A stretch of 64,000 nucleotides of DNA from assembly GCF_036345155.1 (NCBI RefSeq), contig NZ_CP107772.1, forward strand, positions 10,416,001 to 10,480,000. The letters are read 5' to 3'. Under the pieces are notes generated by a model that was not told the origin of the DNA, made no database searches, and saw only the letters and a list, made by a program, of their open reading frames with translations. The position numbers were made by a program, and so were the translations under genes. Source of the stretch: Streptomyces sp. NBC_00582. GTDB lineage: Bacteria; Actinomycetota; Actinomycetes; Streptomycetales; Streptomycetaceae. Shown here piece by piece: positions 15,473 to 23,487 of this stretch (positions are counted from its first letter, which is position 1; every line of letters starts with the position of its first letter).

Positions 15473-16560
15473 GAGTACTCCCTGCGGGCGAGGTTGAGGC
15501 GTTCGAAGACGGGGGCGTCGCTGAATCGGAAGAGGTCCAGATCGGTGCCGGCCTCGATGGAGACCTCGCACCACGACGGCACGGCGATGACGTCGCCCCG
15601 AACGACGTCGGTGCGGGTGCCGTTCAGGCTGATCACGCCGGACCCGTCGAAGACCTGCCACACGCTGGAACCGGTCTCGCGGACAGGTGCCGTGCGCTGA
15701 CCGGCGGCGATCCTGTGCATTTCGGTGCGCAGTGTGGTGAGCGCGTCGGACCCCGTGGTGGGGTTGGTGAAGCGCACGGCGGCGTGGCCGGGTTCCAGAA
15801 CCCCCGGGTGCCCCTCGGCGGCGACTTCGAGCTGGGCGGCCAGGGCCGCGTCGGTGTGTTCCCAGCGGTAGGCGGCCAGGGGGGAGTTGGGTGTGTCCTG
15901 CTCCGTCGCCGAGACCGGCCGCAGGCCCGGGTGGCCCCACACCCGCTCGGAACGGGAGCGGTGCGGGGTGGAGCGGTCGCTCACACCGTCCTCGCCGAAC
16001 TCGAAGAAGCCGGTGTCGGTGGCGGAGACGAACGGGATGTCCAGGCCGTCGAGCCAGGCCATCGGCCGGGGGTGCGGGTTGTGGTGCCCGTGGAACTGCC
16101 AGCCCGGTGTGAGCAGGAGGTCACCCCGGCGCATGGCCACGGGATCTCCGTCGACGACGGTCCACACGCCCTCGCCTTCGAGGACGAACCGGAAGGCGTT
16201 CTGGCTGTGCCGGTGGGCCGGGGCGACCTCGTTCGGGCCGAGGTACTGGATGGCCGCCCACAGGGTGGGTGTCGCGTACGGCAGCCCGGGCAGGCCTGGG
16301 TTGGACACGGCGATCGCCCGGCGCTCGCCCCCGCGTCCGACCGGGACGAGGTCGCCCGCGCGGGCCGCCAAGGGGTAGAGGTCGCCCCAGTGCCAGATGT
16401 GCGGAACGGCCTGGGGCTCGGGCGTCATGGGCATGAGGCCCTCGCGTTCGGTCCACAGTGGGATCAGCCCGAACCGGCTGAAGCCCTCGTACAGCTCCTT
16501 CTCGGCGGCGCCGGCCTCGGCCTCGTCCGAAGGCTTGGGGGGTATCTGCGTCTGCGTCAT
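15469..16560 (-). CDS. Gentisate 1,2-dioxygenase-like bicupin (operon 1)
   Basis: A 363-residue two-cupin protein. The first cupin carries the Fe(II) site in PAHRHSQNAFRFVLEGEG with GWQFHGHHN completing the triad. The second (SVWQVFDGSGVISLNG, GDVIAVPSWCEVSIEAG) has no obvious metal set, as in other gentisate dioxygenases. The N-terminal TPTLWAAIQYLGPNEVAP is also family-typical. It would open gentisate or a substituted gentisate to maleylpyruvate with O2. Its ATG overlaps the aldolase stop. A paralogue is at 22265. Confidence 0.87.
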   Translation of the reverse strand: MTQTQIPPKPSDEAEAGAAEKELYEGFSRFGLIPLWTEREGLMPMTPEPQAVPHIWHWGDLYPLAARAGDLVPVGRGGERRAIAVSNPGLPGLPYATPTLWAAIQYLGPNEVAPAHRHSQNAFRFVLEGEGVWTVVDGDPVAMRRGDLLLTPGWQFHGHHNPHPRPMAWLDGLDIPFVSATDTGFFEFGEDGVSDRSTPHRSRSERVWGHPGLRPVSATEQDTPNSPLAAYRWEHTDAALAAQLEVAAEGHPGVLEPGHAAVRFTNPTTGSDALTTLRTEMHRIAAGQRTAPVRETGSSVWQVFDGSGVISLNGTRTDVVRGDVIAVPSWCEVSIEAGTDLDLFRFSDAPVFERLNLARREYS

Positions 16561-17252
16561 CGATCATTCCTCTCCGCGAGCCGCTGCAGGTAGTTCCAGC
16601 CGGCCTCGCGTTGCGTGGGGTTCCACACCTGGTCCCGCTTGAATGCGGCCTCCTCGCTGTCGGACCACACCTTCGGTCCGCCGGCGGCCATGGCCATCAG
16701 CTGCGTACGGCACGCCCGCTCCAGCAGGACGGCGTTCATCACCGCGGCCGCCGCGTGCGGACCGACGGTGACAGCGCCGTGCTGCGGCATGAGGACCGCG
16801 GGAGCGTCGCCGAGCGTCGTGGCGAGCGCGGCACCGAGTTCGGCGGTCGCGATGAGCGCCCCCGTCTCGGTGAAGCGGGGCAGTTGCGGATCGCAGAACA
16901 CGACGCCGTCGTGCGAGATCGGCCGCAGCGGCACGTCGAGGGAGGCGAAGGCGCTCAGCGCGGGTGCGTGGGTGTGGACGACACAGCCGACGTCCGGCCG
17001 CCGCGCCATGATCTCGGTGTGGATCGGGAACTCGATGTGCCGCTTGCCCTCGCCGTGGAGGACCTCGCCGGCGCGGCTGACCAGCAGCACCCGCTCGGCG
17101 TCGATCTCCTCGAACCCCCAGCCGGAGGCCTTCATCCACACGCCCTCGCCGTCGGGGTCACGGATGGCCGCGTGCCCCCACACCATGTCGGTCAGGCCCG
17201 CTGCCGCCAGGGCGCGACTGGCACGGACGGTCTCGTCGATCTCTTGCTTCAT
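16557..17252 (-). CDS. Class II aldolase/adducin-family protein (operon 1)
   Basis: A 231-residue class II aldolase fold. Zinc ligands are in VVHTHAPALSAF (HxH) and a third His in MPQHGAVTVG; SGWGFEEIDAERVLLV and PIHTEIMARRPDV are typical. Sugar-phosphate context is absent. The family also contains the actinobacterial 3,4-dihydroxyphthalate decarboxylase PhtC, so decarboxylation of a dihydroxy aromatic acid or aldol cleavage of a ring-cleavage product are both possible. A paralogue pairs with another TAXI-like gene at 28195. It ends overlapping the dioxygenase start. Confidence 0.78.
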   Translation of the reverse strand: MKQEIDETVRASRALAAAGLTDMVWGHAAIRDPDGEGVWMKASGWGFEEIDAERVLLVSRAGEVLHGEGKRHIEFPIHTEIMARRPDVGCVVHTHAPALSAFASLDVPLRPISHDGVVFCDPQLPRFTETGALIATAELGAALATTLGDAPAVLMPQHGAVTVGPHAAAAVMNAVLLERACRTQLMAMAAGGPKVWSDSEEAAFKRDQVWNPTQREAGWNYLQRLAERNDR

Positions 17253-17272
17253 CACGGTCCTCGTGGGTCGGT

Positions 17273-18454
17273 TCAGGCGGCGTGCGGCTGGTACAGCCAG
17301 TCCAGGTCGGTGTAGTCGTCGGCGCTGCGGAGCCGGAAGAGGCGGTCCCGCAGGGCCTCGATCACATCGCCTTCGGCGTGCCAGACATGGCCCCAGCCGC
17401 GCGCGACGCGCTGCACCAGCGCCGTACGGGGGATCCGTTCCGCCTGGTAGGCGGCCAAGGCCTTGTCGATGTCGCCGTTGTGCTCGGCCATCTGGCGGGC
17501 CAGGCACTCGGCGTCCTCGATGGCCTGGCAGGCACCCTGCGCGAGGTACTGGAACATGGGGTGTGCGGCGTCGCCGAGCAGGGTGATGCGTCCGCGGGTC
17601 CAGTTCGCCAGCGGCTCCCGGTCGTACAGGGGCCAGCGCCTGGACCTGTTGAACATCCTGACGGACGTGCGGACCTGCTCGCACGAGGTGGCGAAGGCCG
17701 CGTCGAGTTCGTCGGGCCCTCCCCACTGGTCGGTGTGCTCGATCTCCGGCGTGTAGCTGGGGCTGCGGAAGACGGCGACCTGGTTGTACAACTCGCCACG
17801 CCGGATCGGGTACTGGACCAGGTGCCTGTTCGCGCCGAGCCAGATGATCTCGTCGTCCGGCTCGACCGGCACACTGATCTCGCTCATCGGGAGCGCGCCG
17901 CGGTAGGCGACGTACGCCTCCGTGAAGGGCCGGTCCTCGGAGAGGAGCAGGCGGGCGCGGGAACGCAGGCCGTCGGCGCCGATCAGCGCGTCGGTGCGGT
18001 AGCTGTCGCCGTCGGCGAAGCGGACGACGGCGGCCGTGGTGTGGTCCTCGATGTCGACGACCTGACGGTTGTTCTCCAGCGTGACCTTCGGGTGCTCACG
18101 GCACGCGGCGAGCAGGACGTCGAGCAGGTCACCGCGGTGCAGCACGCTGTAGGACTGGCCGTAGCGCTCCAGGAACGCGGCACCGAAGTCGATCGTCGTC
18201 ATGTGCCGGCCGGTGTCGGCGTGCAGGAACACCAGGTTGCGCGGACGCACCGCGACGTCGCTGACGGCGTCGAGGACACCGAGGGATTCGAGGACCCGCA
18301 GGGCGTTCGGCGCGAGCTGGATGCCGGCGCCGATCTCCGTGAACTCCTGGGCCTGCTCGACGATGTGGGTCTCGAATCCGGCCTGGGCGAGGGCCAGGCC
18401 GGTGGCCATGCCGCCGATGCCGCCTCCGATGACAAGCAGCGGGATGTGTCGCAC
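17273..18454 (-). CDS. FAD-dependent hydroxylase, 3-hydroxybenzoate 6-hydroxylase/salicylate hydroxylase type
   Basis: A 393-residue class A flavoprotein monooxygenase: GGGIGGMATGLALAQAG (FAD dinucleotide site), ALIGADGLRSRAR (the DG motif for FAD and NAD(P)H) and ITLLGDAAHPMFQYLAQGACQ (ribityl site). The length and the FQYLAQGACQAIEDA segment fit 3-hydroxybenzoate 6-hydroxylases and salicylate hydroxylases. Next to a gentisate dioxygenase, para-hydroxylation of a 3-hydroxybenzoate to gentisate is the best reading. GTG at 18454 is chosen because AAGGAG stands five bases upstream, inside the ferredoxin stop region. Confidence 0.87.
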   Translation of the reverse strand: MRHIPLLVIGGGIGGMATGLALAQAGFETHIVEQAQEFTEIGAGIQLAPNALRVLESLGVLDAVSDVAVRPRNLVFLHADTGRHMTTIDFGAAFLERYGQSYSVLHRGDLLDVLLAACREHPKVTLENNRQVVDIEDHTTAAVVRFADGDSYRTDALIGADGLRSRARLLLSEDRPFTEAYVAYRGALPMSEISVPVEPDDEIIWLGANRHLVQYPIRRGELYNQVAVFRSPSYTPEIEHTDQWGGPDELDAAFATSCEQVRTSVRMFNRSRRWPLYDREPLANWTRGRITLLGDAAHPMFQYLAQGACQAIEDAECLARQMAEHNGDIDKALAAYQAERIPRTALVQRVARGWGHVWHAEGDVIEALRDRLFRLRSADDYTDLDWLYQPHAA

Positions 18455-18456
18455 GG

Positions 18457-18786
18457 TCACTCCTTGGTCCAGTCGGCGACGAGGGGGGTGTCCACTCCGA
18501 CGGTGCCGGTGCCGCCGGCGCCACCAGGGCTGTCCAGCGGGGCGTCCCTGCCGGGCAGCGCCGTGGCGAAGAACGCGGCGTTGTCCTGCTTCCAGACGGG
18601 ATCCGACTTCTCGGGCGCGGTGATGGCGTCCACCGGGCACTCGGGCAGGCAGGCCCCGCAGTCGATGCACTCGACAGGGTTGATGTAGCGCTTGGTGAGG
18701 CCCTCGTAGATGCAGTCCACGGGGCACACGTCGACGCAGGAGCCGTCTAGTTCGTTGATGCACTTCTCGTTGATCACGTAAGCCAT
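18457..18786 (-). CDS. fdxA: 7Fe-type ferredoxin
   Basis: A 109-residue ferredoxin. Cysteines C9, C17, C21, C25 and C40, C43, C46, C50 give one [3Fe-4S] and one [4Fe-4S] cluster, in the context GSCVDVCPVDCIYEG and CIDCGACLPECPVDAI. The long tail after residue 75 (Gly/Pro-rich, ending DWTKE) is usual in actinobacterial FdxA. Class A flavoprotein hydroxylases need no ferredoxin. Its place between that hydroxylase and a ferredoxin reductase suggests it re-reduces the iron of an oxygenase in the operon or serves a P450. Confidence 0.9.
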   Translation of the reverse strand: MAYVINEKCINELDGSCVDVCPVDCIYEGLTKRYINPVECIDCGACLPECPVDAITAPEKSDPVWKQDNAAFFATALPGRDAPLDSPGGAGGTGTVGVDTPLVADWTKE

Positions 18787-18803
18787 GAGGTGTCTTCCTC
18801 CGT

Positions 18804-19829
18804 TCAGGGGGTCGGTGTCGGTGGGCGTTCGCTGGAGTGGCCCGGGAAGAGGTCCTCGTCGGGCCGGAGCCGTACGGCGATGTTGTTCACGGCGGTGGCG
18901 GCCTCCCCGAACCCGACGGCCATCAGCCGGACCTTGCCGGGGTAGGTGGTGATGTCACCGGCGGCGTAGACGCGATCCAGGCCCGCGGACATCGAGCTGT
19001 CCACCTGGATCTGCTGCCGGTCGAGCGTGAGTCCCCAGGTGGTGAGCGGCCCGAGCGAGGCGATGTGTCCCAGGGCCGGGATCAGGACGTCGGCGTCGAC
19101 GGTCTCCAACGCGTCGGTGCCGCAGTCCCGTACGGTCACGGCCTTCAGGGACTCGGTTCCGTGCACCTCCGCGATCTCGCTGTTGGTCAGGACCCGCACG
19201 GGGGAGTCCATGAGCCGGTCCACCGAGAACTGGTGAGCGCGGAAGCGGGTGCGTCGGTGTACGAGTGTGACCTGACGCGCGTGCGGGGCGAGGGTGTTGG
19301 CCCAGTCGACGGCGCTGTCTCCGCCACCTACGATCACCACCTGCCGGTCGGTGTACGCGTGCGGGGGCTCGACCAGGTGATGCACACCTTCTCCGGCGAA
19401 CGCCGTCAAGGCGGGCAGCGGTCTCGGGGTGAAGCGCCCGATGCCGCCGGTGATCAGCACGGCGCCCGCCCGGATGACCCGTCCGGCGTCGGTGGTGACG
19501 ACGACGGCGCCGGCGTCGTCTCTGCGCAGTTCCATTGCGCTCTCCCCGAGCAGGACGGACGGTGAGGCGGTCTCGGCCTGCTGGGTGAGCCGCTCGACCA
19601 GCTCGCGCCCGCGGACGGCCGGAAACCCGGCGACGTCGAAGATCTCCTTGTCGGGGTAGAGCGCCGCCACCTGCCCGCCGAGGTGGGGCAGGCTGTCCAC
19701 GAGGGTCGCGTCGAGGCCCCGCATTCCCGCGTAGTAGCAGGCGAAGAGGCCGGTGGGACCGGCGCCGACGATGAGGAGCTCGGTCTCCAGGGCGGCGGGG
19801 GCCCCGGAGGGCGGGACGGGTGCGGACAT
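18804..19829 (-). CDS. Ferredoxin-NADP reductase, thioredoxin-reductase-like
   Basis: A 341-residue flavoprotein. FAD site LLIVGAGPTGLFACYYAG, central GGQVAALYPDKEIFDVAGFP, NAD(P) site VVIVGGGDSAVDWANTLAP and C-terminal VYAAGDITTYPGKVRL. It lacks the redox-active CxxC of thioredoxin reductase, as expected for the TrxR-like FNR group of Gram-positives. Its partner is almost certainly the ferredoxin 17 bp downstream. The ATG overlaps the TAXI-like gene stop (TGATG). Confidence 0.88.
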   Translation of the reverse strand: MSAPVPPSGAPAALETELLIVGAGPTGLFACYYAGMRGLDATLVDSLPHLGGQVAALYPDKEIFDVAGFPAVRGRELVERLTQQAETASPSVLLGESAMELRRDDAGAVVVTTDAGRVIRAGAVLITGGIGRFTPRPLPALTAFAGEGVHHLVEPPHAYTDRQVVIVGGGDSAVDWANTLAPHARQVTLVHRRTRFRAHQFSVDRLMDSPVRVLTNSEIAEVHGTESLKAVTVRDCGTDALETVDADVLIPALGHIASLGPLTTWGLTLDRQQIQVDSSMSAGLDRVYAAGDITTYPGKVRLMAVGFGEAATAVNNIAVRLRPDEDLFPGHSSERPPTPTP

Positions 19830-20689
19830 CAACGGCTCCCCAGGGTTGCGTCGGCGACGGGATCGGCGTGACCGCGGGCGGCCGCCGGATGCAGCGGAAG
19901 CGGCGAGGGTGCTGTGGCGGCAGTGCCGGCGGAACGGTACGTCCGGGCGAGCAACCGCGCGGTCACGCGGGCGACGTCGTCGTCCAGGTCCTCGCGGCAG
20001 AGCACTGCGAAGTCGGAGCAGTCCAGCGTCGGCAGGTCCGCGTCGAGGAGGGGGAGCCGACCCGCGGGGACCACCCGGGTCGGCCAGCCCTGGGAGGCGA
20101 AGCCGTGCAGCACGCGCGCGTCCCACGCCAGGTACTTCACCGACCGCGCCTCGGAGGCTGCCGTCCAGTCGGGCGTGGACAGCAGGTCGTGGATGACGAC
20201 GTCCGCCTCGCCGCTGGCGAAACGCTCACAGCAGGTGGCCGGCTGTTCGTCGTGGACGTATGTCACCTGGGCGTCGACACCGGCGATGCGCAGTGCGCGG
20301 CGCACTGCGAAGCCGACCAGGCTCACCCCGTCGTCCGCGGGAGTGGCGACTGTGATGCGGCTGGGGGCAGCGACCAGCTCACTGACCGTGTCGTGGGCAA
20401 GTCCGGCATCGGCAGCGGCGATCAGACCCCCGCGGCGAGCAACCACCCCGAGCGCGACCAGACCCTGGAGATCGCCGAACTGATGCAGGAGGCGCACTGC
20501 CGCGGCGGGTGTGACGACGGCGATGTCGGTCTCCCCGGAGAAGAGCCTGGCGGTCTCGTCCAGACCGCCTCGCCCGACCCGGATGCGGAGACGAGTGCCT
20601 TTCGGGCCGAGCCGGCGCACCTCCTGTCGGAGGTGGACGGAGATTCTGCGCAGGTCGCCGTGACCTTCCGGTTCGAACTCGCCAGTCAC
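19829..20689 (-). CDS. TAXI/NMT1-like periplasmic-binding-fold protein without signal peptide (operon 1)
   Basis: A substrate-binding fold resembling TAXI/TRAP solute receptors: RLFSGETDIAVVTPAAAVRLLH, then LIAAADAG, VGFAVRRALRIAGVDAQVTYV, FASGEADVVIHDLLSTPDW and LDCSDFAVLCREDLDD. No signal peptide or lipobox and no TRAP membrane genes are present, so it should be cytosolic. Soluble enzymes with this fold exist (4,5-dihydroxyphthalate decarboxylase). GTG at 20689 is the first usable in-frame start. However, an ATG at 20777-20779 with a strong GGAGGAG site opens another frame; a one-base indel near 20755 would join it to this frame and add about 30 residues. Paralogue at 28935. Confidence 0.65.
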   Translation of the reverse strand: MTGEFEPEGHGDLRRISVHLRQEVRRLGPKGTRLRIRVGRGGLDETARLFSGETDIAVVTPAAAVRLLHQFGDLQGLVALGVVARRGGLIAAADAGLAHDTVSELVAAPSRITVATPADDGVSLVGFAVRRALRIAGVDAQVTYVHDEQPATCCERFASGEADVVIHDLLSTPDWTAASEARSVKYLAWDARVLHGFASQGWPTRVVPAGRLPLLDADLPTLDCSDFAVLCREDLDDDVARVTARLLARTYRSAGTAATAPSPLPLHPAAARGHADPVADATLGSR

Positions 20690-20805
20690 GAAGTCGCCTT
20701 GTGTGCCGCGGACAGCCGTGCCTTCGTGCGGCTCGGGAGCGACGGTGAAGCCCGGCCGGGCAGATCCGGACGCTGGAACATGGCGGCTCCTCCAGGATAT
20801 TAAAG

Positions 20806-20834
20806 TGTCGCATCATACGGAACGATGTTCCGTA
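20806..20834 (+). promoter_or_regulatory. IclR-regulon motif, site 2, with a perfect palindrome
   Basis: TGTCGCATCATACGGAAC begins at 20806 and matches the 24792 site at 18 of 22 positions. It runs into the perfect inverted repeat TACGGAAC-GAT-GTTCCGTA (20816-20834), a classic IclR-type operator shape. It lies just upstream of the leftward operon that starts with the TAXI-like gene. Confidence 0.65.
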
Positions 20835-20882
20835 GTGTGGCGCTATTTTGGGGCTGAAGCAAGACCTGCAGTCGTAACCAAG

Positions 20883-20921
20883 CCGCCCTCCCAGCCCGCT
20901 GATTGCGGGTCGGAAGGGCGG
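20883..20921. terminator. Hairpin after the DoxX-like gene
   Basis: CCGCCCT (20883-20889) pairs with AGGGCGG (20915-20921) and an inner CCCGC pairs with GCGGG. It follows the stop of the leftward DoxX-like gene and would insulate operon 2 from operon 1. Confidence 0.6.
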
Positions 20922-20942
20922 GAGAGCGCGCTGCGAGAGTGA

Positions 20943-21296
20943 TCAGCTGGAAGCGATCCGCAGTACCAGGGCGGCGATGGACAGCACCGTCAGGGCGGCG
21001 GCGCCGGTCATCGACTGGTTCATGCGCCCGGATCTGAGATGGAAGGCCAGCGCACCGACGAAGTACGCGGCGCTTCCGACGGCCGCGGCGACGCCGACGG
21101 GCCACCAGAACAGCCCGGCAAGAAGGCCGATCCCGCCGGCCACCGTGCATGCGCCGAGCATCCACATCCGTTCGGCCGGGAAGCCGACCTCCGCCATGAG
21201 GTCGGCCTGGCCGGTGTTGCCGGTCAGCTTGGCGATGCCGCTGCCCAGCAGGGCGACGGCGAGCACACAGCTGACAATGGCCGTGGCAATGAACAT
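20943..21296 (-). CDS. DoxX-like four-helix membrane protein
   Basis: A 117-residue integral membrane protein with four predicted helices: ATAIVSCVLAVALLGSGIAKL, MLGACTVAGGIGLLAGLFW, VGVAAAVGSAAYFVGALAF and AALTVLSIAALVLRI. The order GSGIAKLTG then PAERMWMLGA matches the DoxX/DUF group. GGAGG precedes the ATG at 21296. It closes operon 2 after an FAH hydrolase. Members may support redox reactions at the membrane; its job here is unknown. Confidence 0.75.
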   Translation of the reverse strand: MFIATAIVSCVLAVALLGSGIAKLTGNTGQADLMAEVGFPAERMWMLGACTVAGGIGLLAGLFWWPVGVAAAVGSAAYFVGALAFHLRSGRMNQSMTGAAALTVLSIAALVLRIASS

Positions 21297-21324
21297 GGAC
21301 GTCCTCCGGGCGGGATGTGCGATC

Positions 21325-22242
21325 TCACGCCGGCTCCGCCGTGATCGGAGGAGCCGGCGGCGGTACGGGGCCCCGCCCCGCACCGCCGGTAGGGCAGGGG
21401 GTGGCGTTCTCGGCCGTGACGCCGACGGCCAGCCGGCCGATCCGGTCCACCGTCAGTTCCACGGTGTCGCCGCTCTGGATCGGGGCCACACCGGCCGGGG
21501 TGCCGGTCGTCACCACGTCGCCGGGTTCGAGCACGGTGACGGTGGAGGCATACGACAGGAAGCGGGCGGCCGACCAGATGAGGTCCCGGGTGTTGGCCTT
21601 CTGCCGGAGCGCCCCGTTGACGGTCAGCTCCAGACCGACGTCGTCGGGTGAGCCGAGTTCGTCCGGGGTGACGATCCAAGGGCCCATGGGCGTGAACGTG
21701 TCGAAGGACTTGCGGGTGGAGCGGTCCTCACCGCCGCGCATGGTGATGTCCATCAGGCCCGTGTAGCCGAAGACATGATCCAGGGCTTGCTCCGGCGTGA
21801 CCTGGCTGGTCCGGCGGCCGACGATCAGAGCGAACTCGGCCTCGTGGTCGAAGCGGCGGTCCGAGTAGGGCAGTTGGACGGTACCCCCCGGGTCGAGCAG
21901 CGAGGACGGGGACTTGAGGAAGAACCCGAGCGCGCTGATGTGGAAGGCCTCGTTCATCTCCGCCTGGTGGTCGCGGTAGTTGACCGGTGCTGCCACGATC
22001 TTCGTGGGATCGGGCACCGGGGCACGCAGCCGCACCTCGTCCAGCGGCAGCCCTGCCGACGCCTCGGATCCGGCAGCCAGTTTCTCCAGGATCGGCCGGA
22101 CCACGGTGAACTCTGTGATCAGGCGCCGGACAAGGCTGTACGGGCCGGGGGAGAGGGCGGAGGTGAGCTGATCGGTGATGTCCAGGACACGACCGTCTCG
22201 CACGAGACCGAGGCGGTCGTCGTCGAAGCGGGCGATGCGCAT
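21325..22242 (-). CDS. FAH-family hydrolase (operon 2)
   Basis: A 305-residue FAH-fold protein starting MRIARFDDDRLGLVRDG. Core motifs are KIVAAPVNYRDHQAEM, DHEAEFALIVG, GYTGLMDITMRGGEDRSTRKS, TPMGPWIVTPDEL and GDVVTTGTPAGVAPI. The usual VGLNY is replaced by APVNY, and a RGGEDRSTRKS segment replaces the RDWQ region of acylpyruvate hydrolases, so it is a different subgroup from the gene at 14636. Position 22 bp after a gentisate-dioxygenase-like cupin implies hydrolysis of that ring-cleavage product. Confidence 0.82.
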   Translation of the reverse strand: MRIARFDDDRLGLVRDGRVLDITDQLTSALSPGPYSLVRRLITEFTVVRPILEKLAAGSEASAGLPLDEVRLRAPVPDPTKIVAAPVNYRDHQAEMNEAFHISALGFFLKSPSSLLDPGGTVQLPYSDRRFDHEAEFALIVGRRTSQVTPEQALDHVFGYTGLMDITMRGGEDRSTRKSFDTFTPMGPWIVTPDELGSPDDVGLELTVNGALRQKANTRDLIWSAARFLSYASTVTVLEPGDVVTTGTPAGVAPIQSGDTVELTVDRIGRLAVGVTAENATPCPTGGAGRGPVPPPAPPITAEPA

Positions 22243-22264
22243 GAGGGCTCTCCAGGGGGCATGG

Positions 22265-23359
22265 TCAGGGGGTCAGAGAGGTTTCGGGAGGATCGGCAGC
22301 CGCTTCCTCCCGGTAGAGAGCCAGGGCTTCCAGCACAGGGGCGTCACTGACGGTGAACAGATCGAGCGGTTCGTCCGCGATGTACGCCACGGACGTCCAG
22401 GAGGGGACGGCGATCAGGTCACCCGGGGCGACGTCGTAGGAAATCCCGTCCAGGACGACGGCGCCGGTGCCACGGAAGGCGGCGACGAGCGAGGAACCGG
22501 TGCGTCGCAGGGCGGGAGTGGTGTGGCCAGGCAGGTATCGGTGCATCTCGCACCGCATCGTGGGCATCACGTCGCGGCCGTTCGTCGGATCGGCGAAGCG
22601 GACGTGCGCGTGGCGGGCACCGGCGGCCTCGGCGCCCTCGTCGGCGAGACGGCTGCTCAGCGCGCGGTCGGTGGCGGCCCAGGGGTAGCGCAGGAGAGGG
22701 GAGTGGGCGGCCGGCGGGGAAGGCCCGTCGCAGGGAAGGAGTCCCGGTCCGCCGCCGTAGCGGCTCTCGGAGGCGGACCGGGGAGCGGTGACGCGTGCAG
22801 CGCCGGGTTCGTGGCCACGTTCGAAGAACACGGCCCCCAGCGCCTCGACCAGGGGCAGGTCGAGTGCATCGAACCAGGCCATGGGGGTGGTGCCTGGGTT
22901 GTGGTGTTCGTGCCAGGTCCAACTGGGAGTGAGGATCAGGTCTCCCGCCGCCATGTGCAGCGGATCGCCGTTCACCAGAGTCCACACGCCCTCGCCCTCC
23001 AGCACGAAGCGCAGGGCGGCGGGGGTGTGGCGGTGGGCGGGCGCCGTCTCCGCGGGGCCGAGGTACTGCACCGCCCCCCACAGTGTGGGGGTCGCGTACG
23101 GGGCGCCGCCCAGGCTGGGATTGGCCAACGACAGCACCCGCCGGTCACCACCGCGGTCCACGGGGACGAGGTCTCCGGCACGCGCGCCCAGTTCCCGCAA
23201 CTCCTTGCCGCGCCAGCGATACGGTGTCGCCCAGGCTTTCGGCGTGGGGGTGAGCAGCCCGGTCAACTCCCACAGCGGCTGGAGGTTTCTCTCCGCAAGG
23301 TCTGCGTACAGGTTGCTCAGAGCGGGATCGGCAGGCGCGTGAAAGCGCCGAGTAGCCAT
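22265..23359 (-). CDS. Gentisate 1,2-dioxygenase-like bicupin (operon 2)
   Basis: A 364-residue paralogue of the enzyme at 15469. The catalytic cupin has PAHRHTPAALRFVLEGEG and LILTPSWTWHEHHNPG, the textbook gentisate dioxygenase sequence. The second cupin has LVAAFRGTGAVVLDG and GDLIAVPSW. GTAGGAGAGAC precedes the ATG at 23359. No class A hydroxylase or maleylpyruvate isomerase is in this operon; the substrate is likely a substituted gentisate or 1-hydroxy-2-naphthoate-like acid, or it shares those steps with operon 1. Confidence 0.86.
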   Translation of the reverse strand: MATRRFHAPADPALSNLYADLAERNLQPLWELTGLLTPTPKAWATPYRWRGKELRELGARAGDLVPVDRGGDRRVLSLANPSLGGAPYATPTLWGAVQYLGPAETAPAHRHTPAALRFVLEGEGVWTLVNGDPLHMAAGDLILTPSWTWHEHHNPGTTPMAWFDALDLPLVEALGAVFFERGHEPGAARVTAPRSASESRYGGGPGLLPCDGPSPPAAHSPLLRYPWAATDRALSSRLADEGAEAAGARHAHVRFADPTNGRDVMPTMRCEMHRYLPGHTTPALRRTGSSLVAAFRGTGAVVLDGISYDVAPGDLIAVPSWTSVAYIADEPLDLFTVSDAPVLEALALYREEAAADPPETSLTP

Positions 23360-23487
23360 GTCTCTCCTACGGTGTCCGGCGGCGGGGAGGCCGGATGCGG
23401 CATCGACGATGCCGGTTGCCAAGACCGACCGGCTGTCAACTGCCGCTTCCTGCCCCGCGGTGTGTCGTCCTCGCCCGGGGGCGGCCC

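Noticed and set aside
16557..17252. Sugar-phosphate (fuculose/ribulose) aldolase
   Set aside because: Fold and zinc ligands fit, but there are no sugar kinase, isomerase or transport genes; the neighbours are aromatic ring enzymes.
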